From: Paramacrobiotus richtersi
Taxonomy: Eukaryota; Tardigrada; Eutardigrada; Parachela; Macrobiotidae
Reading direction: 5' to 3'
DNA length: 22,087 nt
Assembly: GCA_034698045.1 (NCBI GenBank)
Contig: JAQGAU010001007.1
Location: forward strand, 1 to 22,087
A program made the translations under genes and the position numbers. The notes under the pieces were generated by a model. The model had not been told where the DNA came from. It worked only from the letters and a program-made list of their open reading frames with translations, and did not search any database. Of the stretch, positions 10,831 to 20,760 are shown one piece after another (the first letter of the stretch is position 1; each line of letters begins with the position of its first letter).

Positions 10831-11729
10831 TAATGTACTTTAGGAAGCAACCTGCCCACATAGCGCTTTGCATAATGCATTTCTCAAATGCACCAGCACG
10901 ACCAAAAAAGTAAAAAAAACCATCAGAGCAGATCATTTTATTACCCATACAGCGAGATCATTTCTCAGATATCTTGCCAACTGAGATCCTTTTTGATTAG
11001 CTTAATATTAGGAATATCAGGCGGGAATATGTGACTGCATGACTCGTACAATACACCCATCATAAGCAAAGTGACCTTTGCAGTTGTGGCACCTGATCTG
11101 CATATTGTAACTGAAACAATTCTCGCTTTAGTAAACTGATACCACTAGCGTGGTCAAGTTTTATGTTTTCAGCCTAGCGGAAAACAACAAGCGCTCGCAA
11201 TAAGCCACTGCATCTACCATACTGTAGATCTTTGTTCGACAGAACTGATAAACAATAGTGCAATGCACTCACGTCAGTAGTGCCGGATATGACTATATAA
11301 AACATACAGCGTACTGAAACGGAAAAAAGTGCAAAAGGAAACGAAAGTTTTGAGGTCTAGTCATTTCAGTTATTTCGGCAAATAGTTACGTGACTAATTA
11401 CATACAGATATCCTTTCCTTTGCTATACATATTGCCGCTACACTACGACGCTTCCTGTTATCGGTAAGCATCGTTTTGAACGTTTTGGTACAGTAATGAA
11501 TAATTACCATTAATGCATCTCTGCCGTCTGGGTAGTTGTTAGGGCATAATTATTGTAATTGTAAGTAATTCTTTTAGCGTGACAAAAAAGGAATGGAGTT
11601 TGAACACCGATTAGAAATCGGTATCTGTATTTGCGGGTCCACACCAAGTTTCTACCGTTATGCAAATAAGCTAGTTTTGAAGCCTTCAGTGGCGTTTAAA
11701 GCTGTCCTTTGGAATAAGCTGCTTAAACT
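10831..11729. other. Gene-free stretch carrying a second copy of the 15-base motif
   Basis: GCCGCTACACTACGA recurs exactly at 11434-11448. CTATATAAAA at about 11292-11301 looks like a TATA box but no gene follows it. The stretch lies between two blocks of the repeat family, so it is probably part of the same unit, but I could align only the motif itself to 16424-16438. Confidence 0.5.
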
Positions 11730-12190
11730 ATGAAATTCGCGCTGCTCTTCAACACATACCGAGTCACGAGAATCACAAAAAATGCAAAAAAGTGGAGTTG
11801 GTCGATCGGAATCGAACCGGTGACGCTGCGGCTTTGTCTGACCACTGGACTACGATCACCTTGGTTTGATTTACGCGCGAAATATTCTGTCTAATGAGAT
11901 GACGCACTCAGTTTCAATGTGTGTGCACTTATTTTTCTCGCAATACGGAAAGGAAGAAAAGTAAGGAACGGAAAAAGCACAAAGAAAAATGATAGAGGAG
12001 CAGATGTGGGAGAAACGGAACAGTAACGTATGAAAAGTGGATGACCAATAACTAGTTGACCAACAAAACTCTGCCGAAACCATTTCGACCAAACCCTGAC
12101 GAAGTTTCACATGAGTAATATCATCTGAAATGAATGTACATCGATTTTTAGTAATAAAATAAAGAACCGCGATAACGGCACCGGAAGGAC
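11730..12190 (-). repeat. Repeat copy with internal tRNA-like unit, counterpart of 16700-17220
   Basis: It aligns in order with 16706-17220: TTCAACA...CGAG, then GCAAAAAAGTG, then GGAATCGAACCG, then CGAAATATTCTGT...GAGATG, then CGACCAAA...CTGA and an exact 18-base run (12145-12162 with 17197-17214). The strand given is that of the tRNA-like unit inside. Confidence 0.75.
11798..11859 (-). other. tRNA-like Pol III unit, copy 1
   Basis: On the minus strand, A box TAGTCCAGTGG (11842-11852) and B box GGTTCGATTCC (11808-11818) are near-consensus. A six-T run (11786-11791) follows the unit as an RNA polymerase III terminator would. The acceptor ends (GTGATCG and CGACCAA) pair at five of seven positions, the T stem has one mismatch, and the unit is only 62 bases because the anticodon arm region is too short. 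This fits a tRNA-derived repeat head (SINE-like) rather than a working tRNA. Confidence 0.65.
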
Positions 12191-13849
12191 GACGCCCTGT
12201 TCTTTTACATATTTCCACTTAACTATAGATGTTTTCTTGTAAACCCCGAAAATTTTGCAGAGTCACCTTCGTATAGGATGTGACATCAATTGACAACGGC
12301 ATGAAGGCTGCGTCATCAGAAATCTGGAAGCTTAAAAAATCTATTAATTATTCCAGAATAACTGGCGGATTGTAGGCTAGCGTTTTCGCTTTAATTTTTT
12401 TGTCGCTTGACTGTCTTCGGATCGATTGAATGTTCCGTGTGGTAACCGCTAACCACTCGATACAATTGTTAGTACGATTTGTCCTGCGAGGCCTATAGTC
12501 ATTACACCAAAAACGTGCTTTTTGATAATTACAACGGCAAACGTGTTCCGCTGAAACTAACCGCCTACGAGGCTCCGGCAAAAGTGTCCGGCTAAACCTG
12601 GCTATCTATATGGCTTCGACAAGTGTGTCTGGATGAAATCAACTGCTCGCCGATACCCGGAAAAAGCGCCTGGATGACCTTTAGAGCGCGTGTTCTAGAG
12701 CACACCAAATCCCACTTTTCCTAGTGCACTTCGATTCTTGAACCTTGCACGTATTTCTCTCTTCTCTGTTTTACTTCGTCTCGCTTATTAAGCATTCTTT
12801 CTCTAATTTGAAGTAGTACTGCAGATCTTTCTGGCACTGAAGAGAATTTCAAGTAAAACGTTGGTTTGATCGTCTTACGGGTTTATCACGAGGAAGAAAA
12901 TTTTGTGGGCGGGTAAAACTTGAACGCCGGACGGATTTTTTGTCCACCGGACGGTTTTAGCGGTCACACGCTTCCATCACAATTATAGTCTTTATTGTTT
13001 ATCAGGGTGCATTCTACAAAGTCTGCTGTTGAAACACAAAAACGGTTTAAATGGTACTGAGCTGGGAGAAGATGTCAGAATTTAATGGCTTTCCAGCTAG
13101 CTTTTACAGCACAGATGTGAAGCGACGAACCTGTGTTCTACATCAAACCGCTCTGATGCATATACACTGCTCATTCGGCTTTTACCATAAAAGCGGTGCC
13201 ATATTGGGCACAGTCTGCGCCAGCCGGTACCATTTGGGCACACAATCCAATCCAACAGCATTTATAGGCCAGACGCGTCGTTGCCTACTTAAAATATTTT
13301 TATAGGCTACTCCAGTGACATGTTTGACAGTGACACTGACTACTCCCGTGACATGTTTGATATTGGCGTTAAACCACGGCAACCACGCCGTCTACAAGAT
13401 GGGGGCCGGTGGGAAACTGCAGCTGGCAGCCATCAAGCATCAGCAAGCGAATGTCAAGCCCGGCCGCAGTATTTGGCCAAACTTCACATTCCAATAGTTA
13501 TCCGTGCCGGTGCATAGACACATATGGTTTCGTTGTACTGGTGTTTCAAGCAAAACAATTACACAACATAACTACAAAGTTTAGGAAAGGTCAGCATGGG
13601 CATTGATAAGCTCCGGCGCTCTGCAGGTCGACATGCCTCGGCGGAGCCAGTTGCTGCGGGTTTGCACTGGCACTAGCAGAACGACAAAGGTCATGTCGTC
13701 TATGTACGAATACATTAAACTTTTTTAATTAAAATGGATCCAGATAAATTCTGTAGTCTATAAAGAGACATTTCAGTTGTTCAGCTCTAACTAAATGAAA
13801 CGACTTATAAATGATAAGTGAGAATTGTAAATTGAAAATTGCATTCTGT
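12191..13849. other. Gene-free stretch with a locally GC-rich patch
   Basis: Most of this interval has no match elsewhere in the window. Minus-strand bases near 12455-12475 (ATCGAGTGGTTAGCGG) resemble a tRNA A box, with only a weak B-box candidate following. Bases 13370-13460 and 13590-13690 are more GC-rich than the surroundings and open in more than one frame, but no family is recognisable. They may be decayed exon or element remnants. Confidence 0.45.
13307..13360. repeat. Two-unit tandem repeat, 33-base period
   Basis: A 21-base unit, CTACTCC followed by A or C and then GTGACATGTTTGA, occurs at 13307-13327 and 13340-13360 with one difference. The period of 33 is a multiple of three, and two frames stay open across it. 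Confidence 0.7.
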
Positions 13850-14880
13850 GTATAAAACAAAATCGTTTCCAGCTTTGCCTGGCCGTTGTTATATTGTTTG
13901 CGGTTCCGGACTTTGTACGTTTTGTCAGTCTACCTTGTGTTGCATGCATTTTTCCTTTCACGCGATTTTATTTTCCAGTTTATTTATTTTCGGTTACCCG
14001 TTTCTCTTGTCAGATTGATTGCTCCGTGGTTAGTTTAACTAAAAAAATATTTTAAATATGTATGTATGATTCTACCTGCTATGTGTGTTGAAAACAGACG
14101 CGAAATGATTCGCAACAAACTTCATCAGCCACGACTCTACGATATCTGGTAACTGCAGTATCATGCTTAATAGTACTGCCAAAGCGTATATGTAAATAAA
14201 TATGGCGCTCCCCTATTTGTGAGAAGCAGCAACCGTTCGTTCCCGTGCCTGCAGTCATTCAGAATTCTTTATTTTGCGTGCTTTTTTTGTGGCATAGTTT
14301 TGATAGTGAGTGAGATAGTTTTCGTGCCATCCTCAGGTGATAATAATTATTTATAAATCTGGCTGACGTACGATATACAGTGTGGTAAGTAACCGTTATG
14401 TTTAAAACGAGAACATATTTTTTTTTAACCTTGAAATATTTTTCGAATTTAATCTTGAGGCTTCGTTGATATCCCATGACTTTCCTGTCCTTTCTTTAGG
14501 AAAGTATTCCCGACGATATTAAAGTGTCAACAGATCATGCTGATGCTGTAAACACAAACCACCACGTGCATAGAACGGTAACACAAATAAAAGCAGGAAT
14601 GCATAAAATCGAAACTGATAAAAGTTTAACGAAGCAATAACAGGAAAAATTATGACACCGAGCGTGAAGCTATTCAATTATGGCTGAGTTCCTAGCCGTG
14701 CGTACGATTACTTACACCACAAAAAACGAAGAAATATCTCGTATTTTTACTGGATTTATATCAAAGCAAAGTCGCGTCGTTGATCAGCATCGAATTTAAA
14801 CGGAGATTTAGCTGCCGCTACTCTACTACGATTCCCATAAATTTGGTTTTCACGGAATTGACTGCGTTTGCTCATGACAA
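13850..14880 (+). repeat. Old repeat copy, counterpart of 10100-10830
   Basis: It carries the same ordered blocks as 10100-10830, ending with GCCGCTACTCTACTACGATTCCCATAA (14814-14840), a variant of the 15-base motif with a three-base insertion, followed by TTTGGTTTTCACGGA. About 350 bases near 14340-14690 lack a counterpart in the other copy. Confidence 0.7.
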
Positions 14881-16284
14881 TACAGCCCGGTGAAGAAAGT
14901 AGATTAAAAACCAGTACAAGTTCTGAAAAACAAAATTCTTCATGCTTACCAACTTTTAGGTGTCATAATATTAGAAATCTGCTGGGTTTCTTTTTTATTA
15001 ACTGCTTTAACATGTTAACTGGAGCACCGATTCTGTGAAATATTCGTAAATATAAATCATTTTTCGGTTCATTCTCTACTGCATCTAATGACTGTCTTTA
15101 AGAATTCTTTTTCAATGATACCACAGCATTTCGTCGGACATTTTGACATGGTGCTGAGAGTGCAGGAAATCGTAGTGTAATGGATTAATAATTGTGCCCT
15201 GGGCCCCTAACCGTCTTGTTGCTTTTTGTTGACATTTATACATGCTGCCAAAAGAACACGCTGCATAATATGACAATTCCTGTTCTTGATGCCCCAACTT
15301 CTGTGAGCAATCTTGGCAAGTTTTCTCTGCTGGTTCTTTTGTATGACAATTCTAGCTGAGTTTGCAGATTCGTCTTCCGCACGGCACTGGCCAATGCGCA
15401 CGATGCGAATCTGGTACGGCAGAATTGCATATCTTCCTCATTGCAGTCAGTTATCGATTTTTACATTTGTCTTTCACAAAGAAAAGGGAACAAACAAGAT
15501 TTCACCAGGTATGGTACAATGTGTGGTGTGGGAACATTGCTGGATCGCAGTTTTACGCAGATTTACTTGGGATCAAGCCGGGTGCGCATCCGACAATGCC
15601 AACCTAACGCACAGAAGCTCAATAAAAAGTATAAAACAGTAAGGTACTTAACAGTACAGTAAGTATAGGTTAAACAGGTGCCAGGAGGAGCCAGGATCCA
15701 TGGGCCTCTCGCCCACCATGATCCCTGTTCAGCTGGATGAAATGCTTTCCGCGCCTCGGTAAATTTCTATGATAACAAACGTATTGTAGTATAAAGAGTA
15801 ATGATTGAAAAACAAGATGTATGCTACGTACAGCGTGTACTACCATCGAATTTATAACAATAAACGTTCTTTCGACTATGTACTTACATGTACAGTAGAG
15901 TTTCCATGTAACTACTTGGTCGCAGGTTGTGGCTTTCAACTCAGAAGGACCGTTACTCAGTTAGGATCGTGGGTTTTGATTAGTTCAGTTTTTTCCTTAC
16001 TGGGATGGATGGGACTGATTAAATGATCAACTATATATACATTAGTACTAGATCTACCGGTATACAAGCGGCAGCATTGCAGTATCATAATAGTATACGA
16101 ATAATACCTAGACGCTATTAGAAAATCAAATTCATCATTGTGCGGAAGTTATTACGTTCGGTATGACAGTGTTATAATGTGAAGTATATAAGTCGTACTG
16201 TATGAGTACTCGTATAAACTCTTGTTTGTATACAGCTGTTTTAAAAAAAACGGTGTTGATTGCATTAATGCGATGGGCTTTGCA

Positions 16285-16307
16285 CATTCATTCATTCATT
16301 CATTCAT
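16285..16307. repeat. (CATT)n microsatellite
   Basis: Nearly six perfect CATT units in 23 bases. Confidence 0.9.
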
Positions 16308-16423
16308 GCAAACGAAACAAAAAACAATACACTGAATAAACATGCCTTTAGACGCAAACTTTTGCAGTTTGAACGGTTTGCGTAAATTTGTTTGATCATA
16401 CACGTTCGATCGTTGTGGAAATA

Positions 16424-16438
16424 GCCGCTACACTACGA
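16424..16438 (-). repeat. 15-base motif, copy 3
   Basis: GCCGCTACACTACGA, identical to 10764-10778 and 11434-11448, located about 340 bases before the second tRNA-like unit. The copy at 11434 is likewise about 360 bases before the first unit, so motif and unit keep their spacing. Confidence 0.65.
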
Positions 16439-16699
16439 TTTTGGACAATTGTCTGGCAGCGATATGGCACAGTACTGGTACACGATACTTTCGATATGGC
16501 CTTTACTTCTGCTACTTCACACTTAGAATGATTTAAAACTCATTGCGCAATGCATAAACCAACCATTTCAATTGATGATCAAGATGTTGAGCGAGATTCT
16601 TGGACAATAATCGTTAAACGCCTCGTCATCTGCAAACTCCCTAAACGCACAGAATCGGCAATCATAATCGACGTTAATTAAACCTATCCGCATTGAAAA

Positions 16700-17600
16700 A
16701 CAGCTTCGAAGAAATAAACACTGCCTTTTCAACATGCAGTGGGTAAACGAGAGTCATAAAAACGCAAAAAAGTGAAGCAAGTGGGAATCGAACCGAGGAA
16801 CGCTGCTTCTCTTTCTGATCAGCACTACCACTGGGCCACAATCATGGTCGTAGAGTTCGTTCGAAATATTCTGTATGACGAGATGTGAGCGCGCACATTT
16901 TTCTCGTAAATTCACAATAATGTGGGAAAAAACGGAACGCTTCTGTTATCAGAAAAAGGACAGAAAACGTTATCAATTTCTGCAGTATTCTTTGGCGCCA
17001 GCATTGTCGTGTCACTTTACCATTAGAGTTTGAAACTTTGAGTGTTGAAAACGGAACGGCTCAGGTTAAGTGCACGTAGAACAGTCAAGTGCGAAAAGTC
17101 GATAACACACAACTCATTTGGTCAGCAAAGCTGCACCGACACAAGTTCGACCAAATTCTGATGAATTCATATATCTGAAATTAAATTCGTATCGGGTTTT
17201 TAGTAATAAAATAATCACGAAACTCATGCCTCCATAATCGAAGCACAACTCAGAAAACAACGAAAAGAAAAACAGATTTATTTGGAAGACTAAAAAGTTC
17301 AAGAAAACTTAAACCATGTTACGCCAATGATTTTCATTTATACTGCATGGTTTACTAAATATCTTTTCCAGGTTTCTAATCCATAGTGTAACGATCGAGA
17401 TATCCGGTGCGCCTGGATCATTAATTTTCTGTCATTACAATAATTTCGATATTTTAATTACCGTAGGTCAACTGGCGTTATACAAATGTATTTGCATGCA
17501 CACGTACTGCTGTTTTTTTGTGATAAAAAAAGCAGTAGAACAATTCCTCAGAAAAAATGCTACTACAAAAACTAACTCTTGACCGTTGATGACCTATCGT
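16700..17600 (-). repeat. Repeat copy spanning tRNA-like block and downstream block
   Basis: Bases 16706-17220 align with 11730-12190. Bases 17217-17600 align with 4154-4550, and the CCGGTGC and TGGCGTTATA blocks also with 6900-6990. This copy joins the tRNA-like block to the block shared by the left-hand repeats, so all belong to one longer family. No coding remnant is recognised. Confidence 0.75.
16774..16845 (-). other. tRNA-like Pol III unit, copy 2
   Basis: On the minus strand, A box TGGCCCAGTGG (16828-16838), B box GGTTCGATTCC (16784-16794, identical to copy 1) and a six-T run (16766-16771) keep the same order and spacing as copy 1. CACTTTTTTGC at the end is identical in both. Stem pairing is poor, so this is a tRNA-derived repeat head rather than a functional tRNA. 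Confidence 0.65.
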
Positions 17601-18437
17601 ACAGCCTTGACTGCCGGTAAGATGTAGCATGCATTCAGTTAATTGCTTCGTGTTGAGGTACCGGTTAGCTGCAATAAACGATACTAGCTACATACATATT
17701 ACATTACAATATTGAAAGTATGGTGTACAACTGTACACTATCGCTGTTATACATACTGTGTGAGAAATTGCAGTGCAGCGGCTACTTTCCGAATACTTTC
17801 CACTAATGGATGCTTAATTGTAAAAAGGCACGCACAGCGCCAAATAAAAGATGTGCGACTAGTTTATTCAAAGCAGTAATGTTTGCTTCGGGTAGGTTGA
17901 ATTACGACATATTATGATAATATGTTGACATCCCGTGGTAGTTGGCTCTACGGGCCGTGGTCTAGATTACTTACTTTCTCACAGTTTTACTGTTAGCGTT
18001 TTCCATTGCGGAACAGCGTTTCCACAAAATTGTGGCAATCCCTACCGTCCGTCCTCAAGGCAGAAGTTTCCCATCCAGGTTCGTTAGTGCTGGTCAAAAT
18101 TAATAATACTAGCCAATCAATTTTAATTTATCAATAATTTTCTCGACATAATATATACGTTTCCGCCGCTTGGACATACTGCTGTAGCCGCTGGACAACA
18201 AGACGATTCATATCCTGACAAACAATTTAAGAATGATCGCTGTGTCAGACTAAATGCTAATCTCTCAATAAATTGGAAATTATCAGAACTGAGGTGTCCA
18301 GTGCTAATTCTGGTCGTATTGCGGTGATGTGAGTTGAGTTCTATATTCAGAAGTAGCCAAGCCAGCAGATGCTACTCAACTGTGGATATCGTCAACAACA
18401 GGAAGAAGCCTTTTTTGAAGGTTGTCTGCGCTTTAAT
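17601..18437. other. Intergenic stretch with no gene recognised
   Basis: AT-rich, with no frame or internal match that I trust. If the minus-strand gene to the right is transcribed, its 3' end may fall here: minus-strand ATTAAA occurs near 18120. Confidence 0.5.
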
Positions 18438-18761
18438 TCAGTAATTACGATGTTCGTTAGAATTGTTATTATTCACTAGTTTGCTGCTGATCAGCCGCAA
18501 GTTACTCGAACCTTTACTGCTGTTCATATTTCCGCCACAGTAATCGAACTCCGTCAAATACTTGCAGTGAAGCAAGAACGTCAAGCTACTAGTCGATGAG
18601 CAGAAGACCCACAAAGAAGCGAGAGATCTCAACTTACAAGAAATAAACCAAAAGTAAACGATCACACCAAACCGAACCGATTTTATAAGGAAAATTAAGG
18701 CAGCAATCTGAGACCAACGGCTACTTCCTGACTGAGTGTTATAGCCGATTTCAGGTTTCAA
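18438..18761 (-). other. Possible downstream exon region of the minus-strand gene
   Basis: This minus-strand stretch is open for 107 codons in the frame directly after the stop at 18762. It contains a strong donor GTAAGT (18637-18632 on the minus strand) and a candidate acceptor CTAG ending at about 18589, which would make an intron of about 49 bases. No domain is recognised. It may hold the C-terminal exons of the gene to its right or be noncoding. Confidence 0.25.
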
Positions 18762-19049
18762 TTACAAAACATCAAGGACGATTTCCTTCACTCCGCGCTT
18801 GTTACAGTGCTGAAACAAGACGTGCAGAGTCAGGTTGGTCAGGTGGTAAGCATCTACTTGGTCCAGGCTGTCGGTACCATAAGGATGAAACGTCATTCCG
18901 CGATATCGAACGCCATCGCGAGGATCGCTTGTTTGGGTCATGTGGAGAACCTGAAAGCGATAGCAACCAGTTCGCATTACGTTAGTTGGTAACACTTTGT
19001 CAACTAAAGCGCCGCGGTCAGGACGACTGCAGCGGCCAGCGAATATCTT
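18762..19049 (-). pseudogene. Further coding-like segment of the minus-strand gene
   Basis: It is open on the minus strand from about 19049 to TAA at 18762, in a different frame from the preceding exon and overlapping its end. Text such as RTGCYRFQVLHMTQ and TNLTLHVLFQHCNKRGVKE looks protein-like and uses G/C-ending codons like the upstream exon. The preceding frame stops at 19004-19006 exactly where this frame would continue (ALVDKVLP). A one- or two-base shift or a missed intron therefore separates them. No family is recognised. Confidence 0.4.
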
Positions 19050-19799
19050 TCATTAATGGCAAAGATGGCGAGCTTAACGCGGAATACAAAATATGCTCGC
19101 TTCAGCGTCTCGGAGATCTTTACGCGTAACAACCTCTAGCCCAGAAGCTAAACCCAGCTACTGTACTGGCACCGTGTAATTTATGGGAAAACGCTTCTCT
19201 TACTTCAGCGACAATCCAAAGATCGGTGGTAGGGTTGTTACCAACATGTCGAATCCATTCCGAAAGAGATTCCACGTCCGCGGGCTCCAAACCGGGCAGC
19301 CCAGTGTTCAACATGGCCCACACATCGTCCGTAGTAAAATGGTCGTCAATCCGTTGATCAGCGATGCGCAAAACCTGCGTCCATTGATAAGCTTCTAAAT
19401 CCAGATAATCGACACAAACTCGGACGTTTTTCAAGACCGCAGTGTCACGGTGACGAGACTAAAGTCAGCTGTGATAGGCTCCTCAATAAGCACGGTGCCT
19501 GGATACCACTTCCAAGGGGCCTCACAATCAGGTTGGGCACATAGTAGCACCTCGACCGGATGTTTTTCAATCAGTTCGGTAAGTTCCATAGTAAACGGTA
19601 TCTCAGTCGGATATTCATCATCTTTGCAGTGGTAGACGAGGCCGAAAGGAACCAGTTTCCTGCTTGATTTCCCAGTCAAGTCAAAATCAACGACAAGGCC
19701 CTCAGGAACCGCATCCACCACTCGGCCATTGTGAAGCAGGCCATTATCTCCGCGGACGTCGACGCTGTTCCAAGCGAACTCATCACTTCCAAATGGCAT
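19004..19799 (-). pseudogene. Orphan gene with FMRP-like tandem Tudor N-terminus, frame interrupted
   Basis: The first ATG is at 19797-19799 with A at -3; an in-frame TGA lies upstream at 19833-19835. Residues 1-122 contain two units. The first is WNSVDVRGDNGLLHNGRVVD with LVVDF and KLVPFGLVYHC (about 10-58). The second is PVEVLLCAQPDCEAPWKWYP with a FSLVTVTL strand (about 81-120). Both recall the tandem Tudor/Agenet pair of FMRP (VEVRGSNG..., VEVYSR...WWLAKV), which binds methylated lysine and protein partners. The frame then reaches TGA at 19431-19433, while the next frame runs on from about 19457 (VLKNVRVCVDYL) to DDHFTTDDVWAMLN and IRHVGNNP. The breakpoint is near 19434-19445. A GAA|GTAAGA donor at 19203 and a GGGCTAG acceptor at 19136 define a 68-base intron that keeps frame into 19004-19135 (KRAYFVFRVKLAIFAINERY). 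It is a young pseudogene, a gene with an assembly error, or an unrecognised splice form. Confidence 0.6.
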
Positions 19800-20414
19800 C
19801 TTTCGGCTATCGCAGCTCAATGAAATGATTCGTCAGCTCGAGACACGAAGCAAGGCATGAGTCAAAAGATCCAACGAATACCTTTACCACCTCATGCATT
19901 AACAACTGGGAATGATAAAATCTCAACATAATTCCACAGTGCATATGCAGTAACATGGGCTGACGTGGCTCGTACTAATTAGTCTGCTTGATTGACACTA
20001 TACGTCACTGCACTGCGCACATGTGCACTACGTATCGCATCAAAATAACAGCACATTTTACGATGTAACAGACGTTTTTGTGTCCTGTTGGGAACGATGT
20101 TTTTCAACTAGATCGAGAAAGATAAACAGACAAAACGAAACGTAGCTAGATAAATCAGTGTTGTCTCCTTTCCGCATCGCAAAATTCAATTGCTCCGAAC
20201 TGGCGTGCAGAGCGTCGGAAACTGACCAAATCGAAACAGTTGTTACACACGTATAGGTACGTTGATTGTTTTCCAGATGTTTTTAGATGTTTGTTTCATT
20301 GTTCATTGTTGCATGCTGCCGATATTGCGGCGTAAAATTGAAAACTTCGATTAGGATGCTGCTTTAGCAAACTGTATAAACAGTATTTTGGTGTTCATGT
20401 TCCAACTGGCATAT
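19800..20414. other. Intergenic stretch upstream of the minus-strand gene
   Basis: It would hold the promoter and 5' UTR of the minus-strand gene, but no clear TATA box or other site is visible. No frame or internal repeat match is evident. Confidence 0.5.
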
Positions 20415-20760
20415 GTGCTGGAAAATCAGTAATGATCATGAGGAATTGTCTGACTGTGAGTGTTATTATAAAACACAATAATGTTTATCCTGTGTTTTAT
20501 CAGTATCTTTGGCCAGTTTTTTCTCAGTGACCTAATCTGGTAATTTATAATTATAGGTTTTTTTAGTTTTTGAGACCAGTGGCTGAAGAAAGGCATTGTG
20601 GTTCTTTGAGACGTGATAATTCCTGTTAAGCTTGATTGCTGTTTTTTCTGGATGAGATAGGATCTCATGCACGAATGTTCCGCATTAGATTTAATTGTGG
20701 ATACACGCTAACTATCTAATAAATATTTGTTCGGAATTTGCATGTGTCTGATTATTATGT
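20415..20760 (-). repeat. Inverted copy of the 7440-7810 repeat block
   Basis: Its reverse complement aligns with 7440-7810 over nearly the whole length: CAGACACATGCA, then GAACAAATATTTATTA, then CTCATCCAGA, then GCCACTGG, then AGGTCACTGAGAAAAAACTG, then GTGTTTTAT and ATTACTGATTTTCCA. The longest exact run is 27 bases (20508-20534 with 7690-7716). An 80-codon minus-strand frame here is the repeat itself, not a gene. Confidence 0.85.

Larger units (their letters stand above)
14881..16699. other. Gene-free stretch with motif copies, a hairpin and a microsatellite
   Basis: TCGTAGTGTAATGGA at 15170-15184 is a plus-strand variant of the 15-base motif, and GCCGCTACACTACGA recurs exactly at 16424-16438. 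Bases 15694-15724 form an imperfect hairpin (GGATCCATGGGC against GCCCACCATGATCC, loop CTCTC). Short frames at 15313-15642 overlap in three registers and show no family. GTATATAAG at 16182-16190 is TATA-like without a gene. Confidence 0.5.

Noticed and set aside
11798-11859. Functional tRNA gene
   Set aside because: A and B boxes are good, but the unit is about ten bases short, the anticodon arm cannot be formed normally, and the acceptor stem has mismatches. A tRNA-derived repeat is the better reading.
11871-12218. Minus-strand frame of 115 codons
   Set aside because: It falls inside a repeat copy whose counterpart at 16860-17220 does not keep the frame open, so it is not under coding constraint.
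15313-15662. Three overlapping plus-strand frames of 73-109 codons
   Set aside because: Open in three registers at once, which reflects composition rather than coding. No family resemblance.
4150-17600. Protein-coding transposon or virus-like element
   Set aside because: I looked for transposase, polymerase, integrase and capsid-like text in the repeat copies and found none, and no terminal repeats could be fixed. The class is left open.
20426-20668. Minus-strand frame of 80 codons
   Set aside because: It coincides with the inverted repeat block; the matching block at 7440-7810 does not keep the frame.
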